Of a stretch of DNA of 64,000 nucleotides, positions 33,350 through 42,560 are shown piece after piece. This DNA is from M2408 sp040386975 (lineage in GTDB: Bacteria; Bacteroidota; Bacteroidia; Flavobacteriales_D; Crocinitomicaceae): positions 62,001-126,000 of the forward strand of contig JAZKEO010000032.1 in NCBI GenBank assembly GCA_040386975.1, in the 5' to 3' direction. The position numbers were made by a program, and so were the translations under genes. Within the stretch, counting starts at the first letter, position 1. Each line of letters starts with the position of its first letter. The notes beneath the pieces are model-generated. The model was given only the letters and a program-made list of their open reading frames with translations. It did not search any database and was not told where the DNA came from.

Positions 33350-35797
33350 TCACCCATTTCCTTGCCCGCCAACACGTTGTTTTAAATCTTCTGCTCCTCC
33401 AGCTCGTCTTCTTGTTGCGAGTTGTGAATTTCCGAAACGGTAAGTGAAAGCAAAACTGATAACACGGGTTTCACGTTTTACTACAAATTTTTCGCGGTAA
33501 TCGGTGAATGTTACATCCGCAGTAATTCCGTTTGTAAAAAAGATGTCTGTGAAATTGATTTTCAAACTTCCTTTGTCTTTCAAGATTTTTGTTTGATATG
33601 CTAAATTGACTGACCAAATTTGTTTGATTGAATCGAAAGCATAAACTTCTCGTGTGCGGTAAGATCCACTCAATTCAAGTGTTTGTTTTTTTGTGAGCAT
33701 AAATTGACTGTTGATGTTTACGTTCGCATTGTACGAGCCATTTTTTGAAATTCGCGTGTTAGCTGCATTTCCAGAATACAAAGCCAAATATGCGTTAAAA
33801 TCAGCTCTTAAAGTCCACCATTTTTTGAGTTCAAAAGGTAAAGAGATGTTTGTATAAGCTAAATCAACATGCTCTAGGTTGATGTTTGTTTGAATCGTGA
33901 TGTTTTGCGTTTGAGCCGATGGAGCAATGATTTCCGTAATGTTATCCAATGTTCTCGCAAAACCGAGAGAAGTGTAAAATTTATCTTTAAAAAGATGTCC
34001 CAAATCAAAACCAATGCTTGTTTGTGGTCGCAAATATGGATTTCCTTCTTTGTAAGTTGTTGGATCCAAATAAAATTTAAAGGGATTTAATTGATCGTAA
34101 CTTGCTCGGTCAATTCTTCGGTTTAAGTTAAAATCAAAACTGTGTTTTTCATTTGCCGCAAATCTCAAACTAATCGATGGGAAAAGTTGTGTATAAGAAG
34201 TGTCAAATTTTTGATTGTAAACCAATTGATTTCCTGTAATGTTTGTGTTTTCAAGTCTTAAACCAAGTTGGTAGGTCCATTTTTTGTGCGTAAAATTGTA
34301 ATTTGTGTAAACAGCATTAATGTTTTCAGTATAAATAAAATGATTGCTTTTTGAACTGTCGTACGTGTTTAAATTGTTACTTCTATCAAAAAATTGAATG
34401 TCGTTGTTTGCATTTACATAACTACTTTTTGCTCCATATTCTAAAGAAGAAGAATTTTTAAAAGCTTTGTTCCAATCTGCTTTTAGGGAATAAATATTTA
34501 ATTTTCCTTGTAAATCACCATGCAAATTATAGGGATTTTGGAGTAAAATTCCACTTGCATCGTAATAATTTGTCGTGAAATTTTGAATCGTTTTATTTCC
34601 ATACAAAGCATAATCAAAATCAACAGAAAAAGTAGAACCTAAAGTATCTTTAATTTTTTTGTAATTTAGATTTGAGGAAGCAGAATACCAATTGTCGTCG
34701 GATTTATTAATCGTTTCAAAACGTGAAATGACATCAAAATTCTGATTGTAAACATCGGAAACATTTGAACCATTTGGTTGAAATTTATTGCTTACACCGC
34801 TAAATGAAAAACTCAATGTTCTGATTGAATCAATTTGATAATCAAAACCTGTGCGTAAAATGTGATTTTTGAAAGGAAAAGTAATGTAATTGTTTTGATA
34901 ATAAGCCAATTTAAAGGTGTCATTTTCATAAAATTTACGCTCTAATTTCAATGAATTAAAGGCTTTTCTGTAAGCAAAAGAATAAGATGCAAAGAAATTC
35001 CATTTTTTTGTTCGGTGATTCAAATTCAAGGCATTGTTGATTTTTGGGTAAACTCCTTGTCCGTAGCTCGAAGTGAAAGTTCCATTTGTACCAAAACGCG
35101 TATCTTTTTTCATCCGAATATCTATCAAAATCGATCCCGAAGCATCATATTTTGAGGAAGGATTTAAGATAAATTCAATTTTTTCAATGTTTGAAGATGG
35201 AATTCCACGCAAGTAATTTGCCAAATCCGAACCTGACATTTGTAAACTTTTACCATTGATTTGCACCACAACGCCTTGTTTTCCGTTGATTGAAATTGCA
35301 TCCGTTATGCTAATTGCAACGCCAGGTGATTTTTCAATGATTTCAAATGCTGAGGAAGATGCTGCTTGTAAACTTTGTTCCACATTCACAATCATTTTTC
35401 CAGCTTTCCGTTCGATAACAGGTTTTTTGATAGCAACAGTAACTTCGTTTAAATTTGTTTGCTTTTCTGTTAAAACGAATTTATCCAATGTAAGTGTCTG
35501 ATTTAAAGCAAATTCTTGAGAGGAAAATTGTTCAAACAAGGAATTTTTTATGCGAATGAAATAGCTGTTTTCTTTGATGTTTTGAAAAATAAAATTCCCA
35601 TTTGCGTCTGAAAATTCAGTTTTGACTAAAAGCGAATCTTGTTTTGAAAACAAGTAAACGAGTTCATCAGCGATGGCTTTGTTGCTTTTATCTTCGATTT
35701 TTCCTTGAATGGAAAAGGTATTTTCGGCATTACTTTGACAAAATATTTTGAAAAAAGGAATGACTAAAAACAAGAATAAGGTGGCTGACTTTTTCAT
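33350..35797 (-). CDS. TonB-dependent receptor-like outer-membrane protein
   Basis: The 815-residue protein has a signal peptide (FKIFCQ), a carboxypeptidase-regulatory-like beta domain at about 28-115 (FSIQGKIEDKSNKAIADELVYLF) and a plug-like region (GKMIVNVEQSLQ, ISINGKQGVVVQINGKSLQMSG, SNIEKIEFILNPSSKYDASG). A long beta-barrel follows, ending in aromatic strands (SFAFTYRFG). It fits the outer-membrane beta-barrel family related to TonB receptors. It ends with an unusual Arg/Gly-rich tail (RRRAGGAEDLKQRVGGQGNG) after the barrel. The ligand is unknown. It is divergent from a MarR regulator. Confidence 0.88.
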   Translation of the reverse strand: MKKSATLFLFLVIPFFKIFCQSNAENTFSIQGKIEDKSNKAIADELVYLFSKQDSLLVKTEFSDANGNFIFQNIKENSYFIRIKNSLFEQFSSQEFALNQTLTLDKFVLTEKQTNLNEVTVAIKKPVIERKAGKMIVNVEQSLQAASSSAFEIIEKSPGVAISITDAISINGKQGVVVQINGKSLQMSGSDLANYLRGIPSSNIEKIEFILNPSSKYDASGSILIDIRMKKDTRFGTNGTFTSSYGQGVYPKINNALNLNHRTKKWNFFASYSFAYRKAFNSLKLERKFYENDTFKLAYYQNNYITFPFKNHILRTGFDYQIDSIRTLSFSFSGVSNKFQPNGSNVSDVYNQNFDVISRFETINKSDDNWYSASSNLNYKKIKDTLGSTFSVDFDYALYGNKTIQNFTTNYYDASGILLQNPYNLHGDLQGKLNIYSLKADWNKAFKNSSSLEYGAKSSYVNANNDIQFFDRSNNLNTYDSSKSNHFIYTENINAVYTNYNFTHKKWTYQLGLRLENTNITGNQLVYNQKFDTSYTQLFPSISLRFAANEKHSFDFNLNRRIDRASYDQLNPFKFYLDPTTYKEGNPYLRPQTSIGFDLGHLFKDKFYTSLGFARTLDNITEIIAPSAQTQNITIQTNINLEHVDLAYTNISLPFELKKWWTLRADFNAYLALYSGNAANTRISKNGSYNANVNINSQFMLTKKQTLELSGSYRTREVYAFDSIKQIWSVNLAYQTKILKDKGSLKINFTDIFFTNGITADVTFTDYREKFVVKRETRVISFAFTYRFGNSQLATRRRAGGAEDLKQRVGGQGNG

Positions 35798-35828
35798 GTG
35801 TTTATAATTTAATTTTTAATCGTCACAT

Positions 35829-35887
35829 GTAATAAACCAGTTTGAAAATTTGTCATAGTTTTTTATGTTTTTCAAACTGGCTATTAC
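35829..35887. promoter_or_regulatory. Long inverted repeat upstream of the receptor gene
   Basis: CCAGTTTGAAAA (35837-35848) and TTTTCAAACTGG (35869-35880) are perfect inverted copies. With one mismatch and indel the arms extend to TGTAATA and TATTACA on the outside, about 20 bp in all, with a loop of about 20 bases. It lies 32-90 bases upstream of the receptor ATG and could be a leader hairpin, terminator or binding site. Confidence 0.55.
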
Positions 35888-36010
35888 AACTATGAAGTTT
35901 ACGTTTTACGAAAATACGCGATTCAGCCTTTCTGTTTTTGTTAAAATTTATGAATGGTAAAATTTATTGTTTGAACAACAAAATATATGATTTAAAGGGT
36001 TTTGAATATA

Positions 36011-36024
36011 ATTGATATATCAAT
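36011..36024. promoter_or_regulatory. 14-bp palindrome ATTGATATATCAAT, candidate MarR operator
   Basis: A perfect palindrome 50 bases before the marR ATG, followed by TTGATAAGTAAATGATA, a looser second site. Many MarR regulators bind AT-rich palindromes of this form in their own promoters. A TACCTTTA near-match to the -7 box lies at about 36063-36070, so a bound protein could block transcription. Confidence 0.5.
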
Positions 36025-36074
36025 AGTTGATAAGTAAATGATATAGTTTTTTAAATATTTTATACCTTTATCTC

Positions 36075-36503
36075 ATGGAAAGTTTAGATAATATTGTTTT
36101 TTACACGATTGATAGAGCGATAAAAACCTATCGTCAATTCGCACAACAACAATTGAAGAAAAATGGTTTTGAAATGACTGTTGATCAATGGATTGTTTTG
36201 AAATGTATTTTACAAAATCCAGAAATTACGCAAAGCGAAATTGCACAAGCCGTTTTCAAAGATAGTGCTTCGGTTACAAGAATCATTGCTCTTTTAGTCA
36301 AATCAAAATATTTGAAAAGCAAAGCAAATCCAAGTAACAGAAGACGTGTTGTTCTTACTATCACAGCTTTGGGTTTAGAAACACTCGAAGAAATGGAAAA
36401 AGTAATTAAGAAAAACAGAAAAACCGCTTTAAAGACCATCAAAAAGAAAGATATCGAACGAATTAAAGTCTTAATGAATCAAATTTCTGAAAATTGTTCT
36501 TGA
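36075..36503 (+). CDS. MarR family transcriptional regulator
   Basis: The 142-residue protein has MarR-type winged-helix features: GFEMTVDQWIVLKCILQNPEITQSEIAQAV, FKDSASVTRIIALLVKSKYLKS as recognition helix, and the wing ANPSNRRRVVLTITALG. MarR dimers usually respond to small aromatic ligands or redox signals and repress nearby genes. It is divergent from the TonB-type receptor across 277 bases that contain two palindromic sites. The PorZ-like gene follows 36 bases later in the same direction and may be cotranscribed. Confidence 0.92.
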   Translation: MESLDNIVFYTIDRAIKTYRQFAQQQLKKNGFEMTVDQWIVLKCILQNPEITQSEIAQAVFKDSASVTRIIALLVKSKYLKSKANPSNRRRVVLTITALGLETLEEMEKVIKKNRKTALKTIKKKDIERIKVLMNQISENCS

Positions 36504-36539
36504 AAAACACTATTTTTGAATATTAATCGTTCTTAGGTA

Positions 36540-38852
36540 ATGCGAAATTTATTCATAGCTTTTTTATTTAGTTTACTTTTTTGTCATTTCAACTATTCCC
36601 AAATAGGAATGGGAGAGTGGCGTATGCACATTGCATCAAAAGCAATTGATGTTGCCAGTGGAAACGGCATTGTGTTTGCTGCTTTGGAAACAGGCTTATT
36701 GGAATATGACATTGAAGCAAATGAAACGTCTGTTTGGAATGATGTAAATTCTTTGTCAGATATCAATGTTTCTTGTATTTATTTTGATGAATATAGTCAG
36801 TCTTTTTTTCTTGCCTATAAAAATGGAAATATTGATCGCATTAAAGATAATTTGGTTACAAATATTCCAGCGATAAAATTAGCTGAAATGCAAGGAGATA
36901 AAAATGTTTATAGTTTTTCTTCTAAAGGGAATTTAGTTTATGCTTGCACGGGTTTCGGGATTGTTGTAATCAATAGTGATAACAATGAAATAAAGGACTC
37001 CTATTATCCAACAAATTCTAATGAAAAAGTTCAGAGTATTGCTTTTGTACAAGATTCGATTTTTGCCTTAAGTCCAAGTAAATTATATAAAAGTTCTTTA
37101 TCTAATTCTGCACTCGCTGATCCAAATCAATGGAAAGTTGACGTTAGAGTTCCAATTCAAACAACAAATTATTACCAAGATTTACAAAGTAAAGCAAATG
37201 AACTTTACCTTGTCAAAAAGAACTCAGCTTATGGTTTTGATTCTGTTTTTCATATCACAAATTCAGGCTTGGTTCAAAAAGCAGAATTTGGATTTAGTTT
37301 AGAAATATTAGATTTTAAAATTTATGAATCAAAAAGTTTACTCACGTGTTATGATGGTGTCGTTATTTTAGATAATGATATAGCATATTCAGGATCAAAT
37401 AGTTTATTTGATAATCATTATATCTACCCACAAAATTCAATTTTATTGGATGGCGACATTTATGAAGCTGATAACGTGTATGGTTTGATAAAATTTTCAA
37501 TTCATGGGAATAAGCAAATTTCATCCATTGGTCCACCAAAAAATAATTTTTTTGCTTTAGGGGGAAATAGAGAAACTATTGGCGTTGCAGGAGGGATTAT
37601 TCACAAAACTGGTGTAGCAGGAAGCTCAGCTGGAGCATATCTTTTTAAAGACGAAGAATGGAAATTATTTGATAAATTTAATCAAAATGCCTGGACAAAT
37701 AGAGAAGTTTTTGATGTGTCTTCCATTTCGATAAATCCACTAAATGAAAATGAAATTGCCTTTGGCACTTTTTCACCAACTCCAATTTCTATTTCTTATG
37801 ACGCTTCAACAATAAGTGAAGTTTACGACCCTAATAACGCACCTTTTGTTGGTGATATTGATGATAAAGTGTGTGTATCTGATATTAAATACGACTCAAA
37901 AGGAAATTTGTGGGTTTTAAATGGTTTTTCTTTAAATCCTTTAAAAGTTTTGACAAAAGATAAAGTTTGGAAAGAATTTTCTTGCGGAAGTAGTGTTTCA
38001 AATAAGTTCTCTGGTAAAATTAGTATTGATAAAAATGACAATAAATGGTTTGCTGTATTGGATGAAGGCTTAATTGGCTACAATGATGGGGGCACAATTG
38101 ATGATGTTTCGGATGATAAGTATATTCAACTCAATACGGGTGAAAATACGGGAGCTTTACCTTCAAAAAATGTTTCAGCAATCGCAGTAGATTTAGACAA
38201 TGAAATTTGGATTGGAACACCAGAGGGTTTTGCAATTTTATACAATTCTGAAAGTGCTTTTGATGGAGTTGCTGGTGAATACAATGCGCAACGTATAAAA
38301 ATTGATTTTGAAGGAAATGTCGAGTATTTGCTTGGAGAAACAAGTATTACGGATATTGAAGTTGATGGCGGTAACAGAAAATGGATAGCAACAGCCAATG
38401 CAGGGATTTTCTTACTTTCTCCTGATGGTTTGGAAATCATTGAAAGTTTCACAAAAGAAAATAGCCCTTTGATTTCAAACAACATTGTTGACTTACAATT
38501 CAATACAAAAACAGGTGAATTGTTTATCATCACAGATATTGGTTTGGTTTCATATCGCACAAATTCCTCTGAAGGAGACTCGAAATACGAAGATGTCATT
38601 GTATTTCCAAACCCTGTGAAACCTGAGTTTAATGGAGTTATCACCATACAAGGGATCAAATATGATTCGGATGTGAAATTTACCGATATAGCCGGAAATT
38701 TGGTTTTTCAAACTACATCCAACGGTGGGACAGCAACTTGGAACGGTAAAAACCTCAAGGGAGAAAAAGTTACAGCTGGAACATACCTCATCTGGACGGC
38801 TTCTAACACCGAAAAAGGAAGAAAAGTTGGTAAAGTGGTGATTTTGAATTGA
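36540..38852 (+). CDS. porZ: PorZ-like type IX secretion protein with beta-propellers and sorting domain
   Basis: The 770-residue protein has a signal peptide, then propeller repeats from about 20 to 660 (MGEWRMHIASKAIDVASGNGI, GLLEYDIEANETSVWNDVNSLSD, SAIAVDLDNEIWIGTPEGFAIL). A C-terminal domain from about 685 starts DVIVFPNPVKPEFNG and ends KVGKVVILN, the form of a type IX sorting domain. In Porphyromonas, PorZ stays at the surface and helps deliver anionic lipopolysaccharide to cargo. The call rests on domain order and N-terminal similarity. Confidence 0.8.
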   Translation: MRNLFIAFLFSLLFCHFNYSQIGMGEWRMHIASKAIDVASGNGIVFAALETGLLEYDIEANETSVWNDVNSLSDINVSCIYFDEYSQSFFLAYKNGNIDRIKDNLVTNIPAIKLAEMQGDKNVYSFSSKGNLVYACTGFGIVVINSDNNEIKDSYYPTNSNEKVQSIAFVQDSIFALSPSKLYKSSLSNSALADPNQWKVDVRVPIQTTNYYQDLQSKANELYLVKKNSAYGFDSVFHITNSGLVQKAEFGFSLEILDFKIYESKSLLTCYDGVVILDNDIAYSGSNSLFDNHYIYPQNSILLDGDIYEADNVYGLIKFSIHGNKQISSIGPPKNNFFALGGNRETIGVAGGIIHKTGVAGSSAGAYLFKDEEWKLFDKFNQNAWTNREVFDVSSISINPLNENEIAFGTFSPTPISISYDASTISEVYDPNNAPFVGDIDDKVCVSDIKYDSKGNLWVLNGFSLNPLKVLTKDKVWKEFSCGSSVSNKFSGKISIDKNDNKWFAVLDEGLIGYNDGGTIDDVSDDKYIQLNTGENTGALPSKNVSAIAVDLDNEIWIGTPEGFAILYNSESAFDGVAGEYNAQRIKIDFEGNVEYLLGETSITDIEVDGGNRKWIATANAGIFLLSPDGLEIIESFTKENSPLISNNIVDLQFNTKTGELFIITDIGLVSYRTNSSEGDSKYEDVIVFPNPVKPEFNGVITIQGIKYDSDVKFTDIAGNLVFQTTSNGGTATWNGKNLKGEKVTAGTYLIWTASNTEKGRKVGKVVILN

Positions 38853-38871
38853 GATTTTCTTTTTTTTGTAT

Positions 38872-38915
38872 TGCAAAGTTGACATTAGTTTTCGCAGAGT
38901 TCGCTAAGAATTAAA
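38872..38915. repeat. Short 'ttgcaaag...ttcgcagagttcgctaagaa' repeat, copy 4
   Basis: GTATTGCAAAGTTGAC and TTTTCGCAGAGTTCGCTAAG after the porZ stop resemble part of the 'ctttgcg' repeat family. The copy is short and degraded. Confidence 0.45.
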
Positions 38916-38934
38916 TTATTAGGCAGACATTTTG

Positions 38935-39085
38935 TGCATTGAAAACACAAATAAAATTTTAAGCGCAAAAAATTCAAGTGTTTGAGCGCAGCGAGTTTTG
39001 AATTTTTAGCGAAAGTTAAATAAAATCAGTTAGGTGTTTTCAAGCACTAGACTTTTTGTTTCTTTTTTGTCAATGAAAAAAGAAA
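38935..39085 (-). repeat. 3'-end dispersed repeat, copy 3, with hairpin
   Basis: TTTCTTTTTT (39059-39068) and AAAAAAGAAA (39076-39085) form a perfect 10-bp stem with loop GTCAATG, 9 bases after the ABC ATPase stop codon. Distal to it are AAGCACTAGACTTTT and the core CAAGTGTTTGAGCGCAGCGA (about 38976-38995). The core is nearly identical to copy 1 at 5185-5322, 34 kb away. It could terminate both convergent transcripts. Confidence 0.75.
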
Positions 39086-39094
39086 AAGAGATTC

Positions 39095-39775
39095 TTATTG
39101 CCTCAAAATTCTCCCATCTTCCATTTCAATGATGCGATCTGTGTTTTGTGAAAAATCAGGGTCATGGGTAACAATCAACAAGGTTTGGTTAAAGGAATGA
39201 GCTAATTCTTTAAAAATATCAAAAACGATTCCAGCATTTTTTTTGTCTAAGTTTCCGGTTGGTTCATCGCCCATTAAAATCAAAGGATCGTTGATTAAAG
39301 CACGAGCGATTGCTACGCGTTGTTTTTGTCCACCAGAAAGTTGATTTGGTTTTTTTCGAGCTTCATTTTCAATGCCTAAAATCCTTAATTTTTCGTACGC
39401 TCGGTGTTCAATTTCTTGCCGAGAATATTTATTCAATTTTAAACCAGGAAGCATTACGTTTTCTAAAACGGAGAATTCATTTAATAAGTAGTGAAATTGA
39501 AATACAAAACCTATTTTTTCGTTTCTAACTAAAGCGAGTTGTCCTTCCTTTTTATCTTTCATGCTTATGCCATCAATCAACAATTCTCCTGAATAGTCAG
39601 TATCCATTGTTGAAAGGATGTACAAAAGTGTTGATTTTCCACAACCAGATTTCCCAATTACTGAAACGAATTCGCCTCTATTAATTTTAAAATTAATCTC
39701 GCTCAAAACTTGAATTGTCACGGGGTCGTGGAATTCTTTTGAAATATTTCTGGCTTCTAAAACAATATCGCTCAT
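39095..39775 (-). CDS. ABC transporter ATP-binding protein (LolD/MacB-type)
   Basis: The 226-residue ATPase has Walker A GKSGCGKSTL, Q-loop VFQFHYLLNEFSVLEN, signature LSGGQKQRVAIARAL, Walker B LILMGDEPTGNLD and the H-loop VTHD. The LLNEFSVLENVMLPG segment is typical of the LolD/MacB subfamily that powers FtsX-like permeases. It is the last gene of a three-gene operon with the permease and adaptor, so it probably drives export or lipoprotein release across the envelope rather than import. Confidence 0.92.
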   Translation of the reverse strand: MSDIVLEARNISKEFHDPVTIQVLSEINFKINRGEFVSVIGKSGCGKSTLLYILSTMDTDYSGELLIDGISMKDKKEGQLALVRNEKIGFVFQFHYLLNEFSVLENVMLPGLKLNKYSRQEIEHRAYEKLRILGIENEARKKPNQLSGGQKQRVAIARALINDPLILMGDEPTGNLDKKNAGIVFDIFKELAHSFNQTLLIVTHDPDFSQNTDRIIEMEDGRILRQ

Positions 39776-41035
39776 TTATTTTCCTCGAATTATGACTACT
39801 GGATCAATTTTACTTGCTTTTCTTGCTGGAAAATATCCTGCAAAATAGGTTGTTACCAAAGAGAAAATCGCTCCGATGGTATAATATTTTGGATCGTAAC
39901 GTACTGGAAAAGTTTTAATTGTTGGTAAAGCTGGTGTATTAAATGGTATTTGGTCGATGAGTGAGGTTAGAGAAAAACCAAATACTAATCCAAAAAACCC
40001 TCCAAAAACACCAATTGTTAAAGCAATTCTAATAAAAATAGATTTCACATCACTTCCAGAAAAACCTGTAGCTTTTAAAATGGCAATCGAATCCATTTTT
40101 TCAAAAATCATCATGTTTAAAATGTTGTAAATCCCAAATCCAGCAACGATTAAAAGTGTAATTCCCACAGCGTAAGAAATTAAGTTCCGAATATCACTCC
40201 CGGTTTCAAATTGTGAATTTGCCGTTTGAATGTCTTCTGCATCCACATCAAAAACCTGTGCAAACTCTTTCGCCATGGCTGGAGCCAAGCTCATATCTTT
40301 TAACTTGATTTGTAAATCTGTTACGTAATTGTTTGATTTACTGAGCAATTTTTGAGTTGTTTTTAAGGAAGCATAACTTTGCACTTTATCTAACTCTTGT
40401 AAACCTGATTGGAAAAATCCAACAACTTTTAGTTGAACTCTTTCTCCTTGCGAAGTTGTAACTTGTACGATGTCACCAACTTCTGCTAACATTTTTTGTG
40501 CTAAAGCTTTTCCTAAAATCACGCTGTTTGGAATGTTTTTTAGATCAATGTAATTCCCTTCAACGATATATTCTTCAAATTTAAACAAACGATTTTCTTC
40601 TTCTGGTTCAATTCCATTGATAACTCCTGTTAAATCCGTTGCACCGATATTGTAAAACACTTGAGCGACAATTTTTGGTGCAAATCCAAGTACACGTTTA
40701 TCGTTTTTTAATGCTTGAGTAATTGCTTGGTAATTTCGGAGTTCGTTTTTAGTTTTTGTTGGTTTGACAGAACGAATAAAATTTTCACTTTTTTTATAGT
40801 TTTCACTGAGATTTATCGGTTGAAACTCAGAAGGTTTCACTTCTTTATACATGCGAACATGAGGAGTTCGATTTAAAATCAAGCCGTCGAGTAAGTCGTT
40901 TAAACCATTCATAAAACTTAAAAGCGTTACAAACATCGTGATGCTAAAAGTAACGCCAATTGCAGCGACCAAAGTTTGCTTCCACCTAGCTAATAAAAGT
41001 GATTTTGCTATACTTGTTTTTAGACTTAATTTCAT
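39776..41035 (-). CDS. ABC transporter permease (MacB/FtsX-like)
   Basis: The 419-residue protein has the four-helix MacB/LolCE layout: an N-terminal helix (TLVAAIGVTFSITMFVTLLSF), a large periplasmic domain (about 50-280), then three helices (YAVGITLLIVAGFGIYNILNMM, IALTIGVFGGFFGLVFGF, and the segment before YFAGYFPARKASKIDPVVIIRGK, a typical C-terminal signature). This mechanotransmission-type permease moves substrates in the periplasm. It lies one base before the ATPase gene, and its start overlaps the adaptor stop by 4 bases. Confidence 0.92.
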   Translation of the reverse strand: MKLSLKTSIAKSLLLARWKQTLVAAIGVTFSITMFVTLLSFMNGLNDLLDGLILNRTPHVRMYKEVKPSEFQPINLSENYKKSENFIRSVKPTKTKNELRNYQAITQALKNDKRVLGFAPKIVAQVFYNIGATDLTGVINGIEPEEENRLFKFEEYIVEGNYIDLKNIPNSVILGKALAQKMLAEVGDIVQVTTSQGERVQLKVVGFFQSGLQELDKVQSYASLKTTQKLLSKSNNYVTDLQIKLKDMSLAPAMAKEFAQVFDVDAEDIQTANSQFETGSDIRNLISYAVGITLLIVAGFGIYNILNMMIFEKMDSIAILKATGFSGSDVKSIFIRIALTIGVFGGFFGLVFGFSLTSLIDQIPFNTPALPTIKTFPVRYDPKYYTIGAIFSLVTTYFAGYFPARKASKIDPVVIIRGK

Positions 41036-42126
41036 TCTACTGGAATAATCAAGTAATCATTTTTCGTAAGTCCTTTTAAAATTTCAACTTTTTCAAAGTC
41101 AATTAAACCTGTTTCCACTTTGATTTTTTCACCACTTTTTTTCACCACATAATGCTCATCGATTAAAAATTTGCGTGGAATTGTTAAGGTGTTATTTTTT
41201 GTAAGGATAATGACATTTGCTTCCAAAGAAAGATTTGGATATAAAACTTCTGGTTTTTGCGTGAAAACAGCTTCAATTGTAAAGGTTTTCGAGCGTTCAT
41301 TCAAAAAAGGATTGATTTTTGTCACAACAGCTTCAAATGTTTTGTCTTTGTAACTATCCATATGAATGATGATTTTTTGACCTTTTTTTACTTTAACTAT
41401 ATCATTTTCATCAATTTGTAATTCAATAACAAAATCATTTGCATTTCCAATAACAGCAATCGGACTTTGCATATTTACCATTTCTCCTTTTTCTTTCAAA
41501 ATACTGTAAACTCGTCCGTTTAATTCACTTTTTATGGTGAAATCATTTTCCAGTTTTTGAGAAATTTGTAAATTACGTTTTGCCTGTTGGTCAGAAAAAG
41601 TAAGTTGTTTTTTTAAATCTGAATACCTGATTAAGGCTGACTGATAGGTAGTTTTTGAATTTTGAAAAGCCAATTCACTTTGTTCGAATTGAAATTTAGA
41701 AGAAATTTTTTGTTCAAATAAACTTTTTTGTCTGACATAATTTAGGGAATCTGAAGACATTTTATTTTTTGCAAAATCAATGTTTAACTTTAAGTCTTTT
41801 AACTTCGTTGCGTTTGCATCATAATCATTAAAATTGGCTAACAATTGAGCATTTTCCCGCGATAATCTCGAAGGTTCGTTGGATATGGAAAATAAGGCTT
41901 GATTTATTTTGATTTCATCTCCTTCAGAAATAAAAACATCTTGTAAAATTCCATTTGCAGTTGGATAAACTTGGTATTGATTTTGACTTTTAACAATTCC
42001 AGAAGCGTAAACAGATTCTGTAATACTACCAGCATGTACTTTTGTTGATTCTGGATCTTTCGAGCAAGAAAACAATATTGCAATTAATGAAACAGTATAA
42101 AGTGACTTAATAAAAGAATTCTTCAT
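41032..42126 (-). CDS. HlyD/MacA-type periplasmic adaptor lipoprotein
   Basis: The 364-residue adaptor has a lipobox (LIAILFSCSKD). A lipoyl/biotinyl half follows (VYPTANGILQDVFISEGDEIKINQALFSI), then a coiled-coil hairpin at about 85-195, the second lipoyl half (NGRVYSILKEKGEMVNMQSPIAVIG) and a beta-barrel (VKKGQKIIIHMDSYKDKTFEAVV). It would bridge the MacB-like permease to an outer-membrane channel. No TolC-like gene is present here, so that channel must be shared or elsewhere. It is the first gene of the operon. Confidence 0.9.
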   Translation of the reverse strand: MKNSFIKSLYTVSLIAILFSCSKDPESTKVHAGSITESVYASGIVKSQNQYQVYPTANGILQDVFISEGDEIKINQALFSISNEPSRLSRENAQLLANFNDYDANATKLKDLKLNIDFAKNKMSSDSLNYVRQKSLFEQKISSKFQFEQSELAFQNSKTTYQSALIRYSDLKKQLTFSDQQAKRNLQISQKLENDFTIKSELNGRVYSILKEKGEMVNMQSPIAVIGNANDFVIELQIDENDIVKVKKGQKIIIHMDSYKDKTFEAVVTKINPFLNERSKTFTIEAVFTQKPEVLYPNLSLEANVIILTKNNTLTIPRKFLIDEHYVVKKSGEKIKVETGLIDFEKVEILKGLTKNDYLIIPVE

Positions 42127-42197
42127 GAAAGTAAAGGTAGAAAAATAATTTGTTCTTTACCATGATAATTCTCAGTATTTTAAAAGATTAGCGCAGT

Positions 42198-42551
42198 TTA
42201 GAATAAATCTAAAATCTTTGGAATAAAAATAATTCCAGCTACAACACAAGAAAAAATCGCTGCGATTAAAACTGCTCCAGCAGAAATGTCTTTGATTTTT
42301 TTTATTTCAGGATGTTTTTCAGCATGAACAAGGTCACAAAGTTTCTCCAAAGCTGAATTAATCGCCTCCAAGCTTAAAACGAGTGTAGAGCAAATTAAAA
42401 TAGTAATCCATTCATTTTGTGAAAGTGCTAAACAAAAGCCAAAAGAAAGTAAAACTAAAAACAGTAAAAGATGAATTTGAAAGTTTTTGTCTTTTTTGAT
42501 GAGGTAAAAAAGTCCTTCAAAAGCAAAACGAAATTTAGTTAAAAACTTCAT
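42198..42551 (-). CDS. Diacylglycerol kinase family membrane protein (DgkA-like)
   Basis: The 117-residue protein has three membrane helices and the DgkA motif LEAINSALEKLCDLV with the catalytic-site Glu, followed by KDISAGAVLIAAI. The early FAFEGLFYLIKKDKNFQIHL is also typical. Members phosphorylate diacylglycerol or undecaprenol in the membrane; for many Gram-positive and Bacteroidota forms the lipid is uncertain. It follows the upstream hypothetical membrane gene by 9 bases. Confidence 0.9.
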   Translation of the reverse strand: MKFLTKFRFAFEGLFYLIKKDKNFQIHLLLFLVLLSFGFCLALSQNEWITILICSTLVLSLEAINSALEKLCDLVHAEKHPEIKKIKDISAGAVLIAAIFSCVVAGIIFIPKILDLF

Positions 42552-42560
42552 GCTTGAATC

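Noticed and set aside
38126..38659. 177-codon frame antisense to the PorZ-like gene
   Set aside because: A long shadow of a well-supported coding gene; composition and lack of motifs argue against a real protein.
39095..42126. Lipoprotein-release (Lol) operon
   Set aside because: The ATPase and permease resemble LolD/LolC, but the HlyD-type adaptor in the same operon points to a MacAB-type exporter instead.
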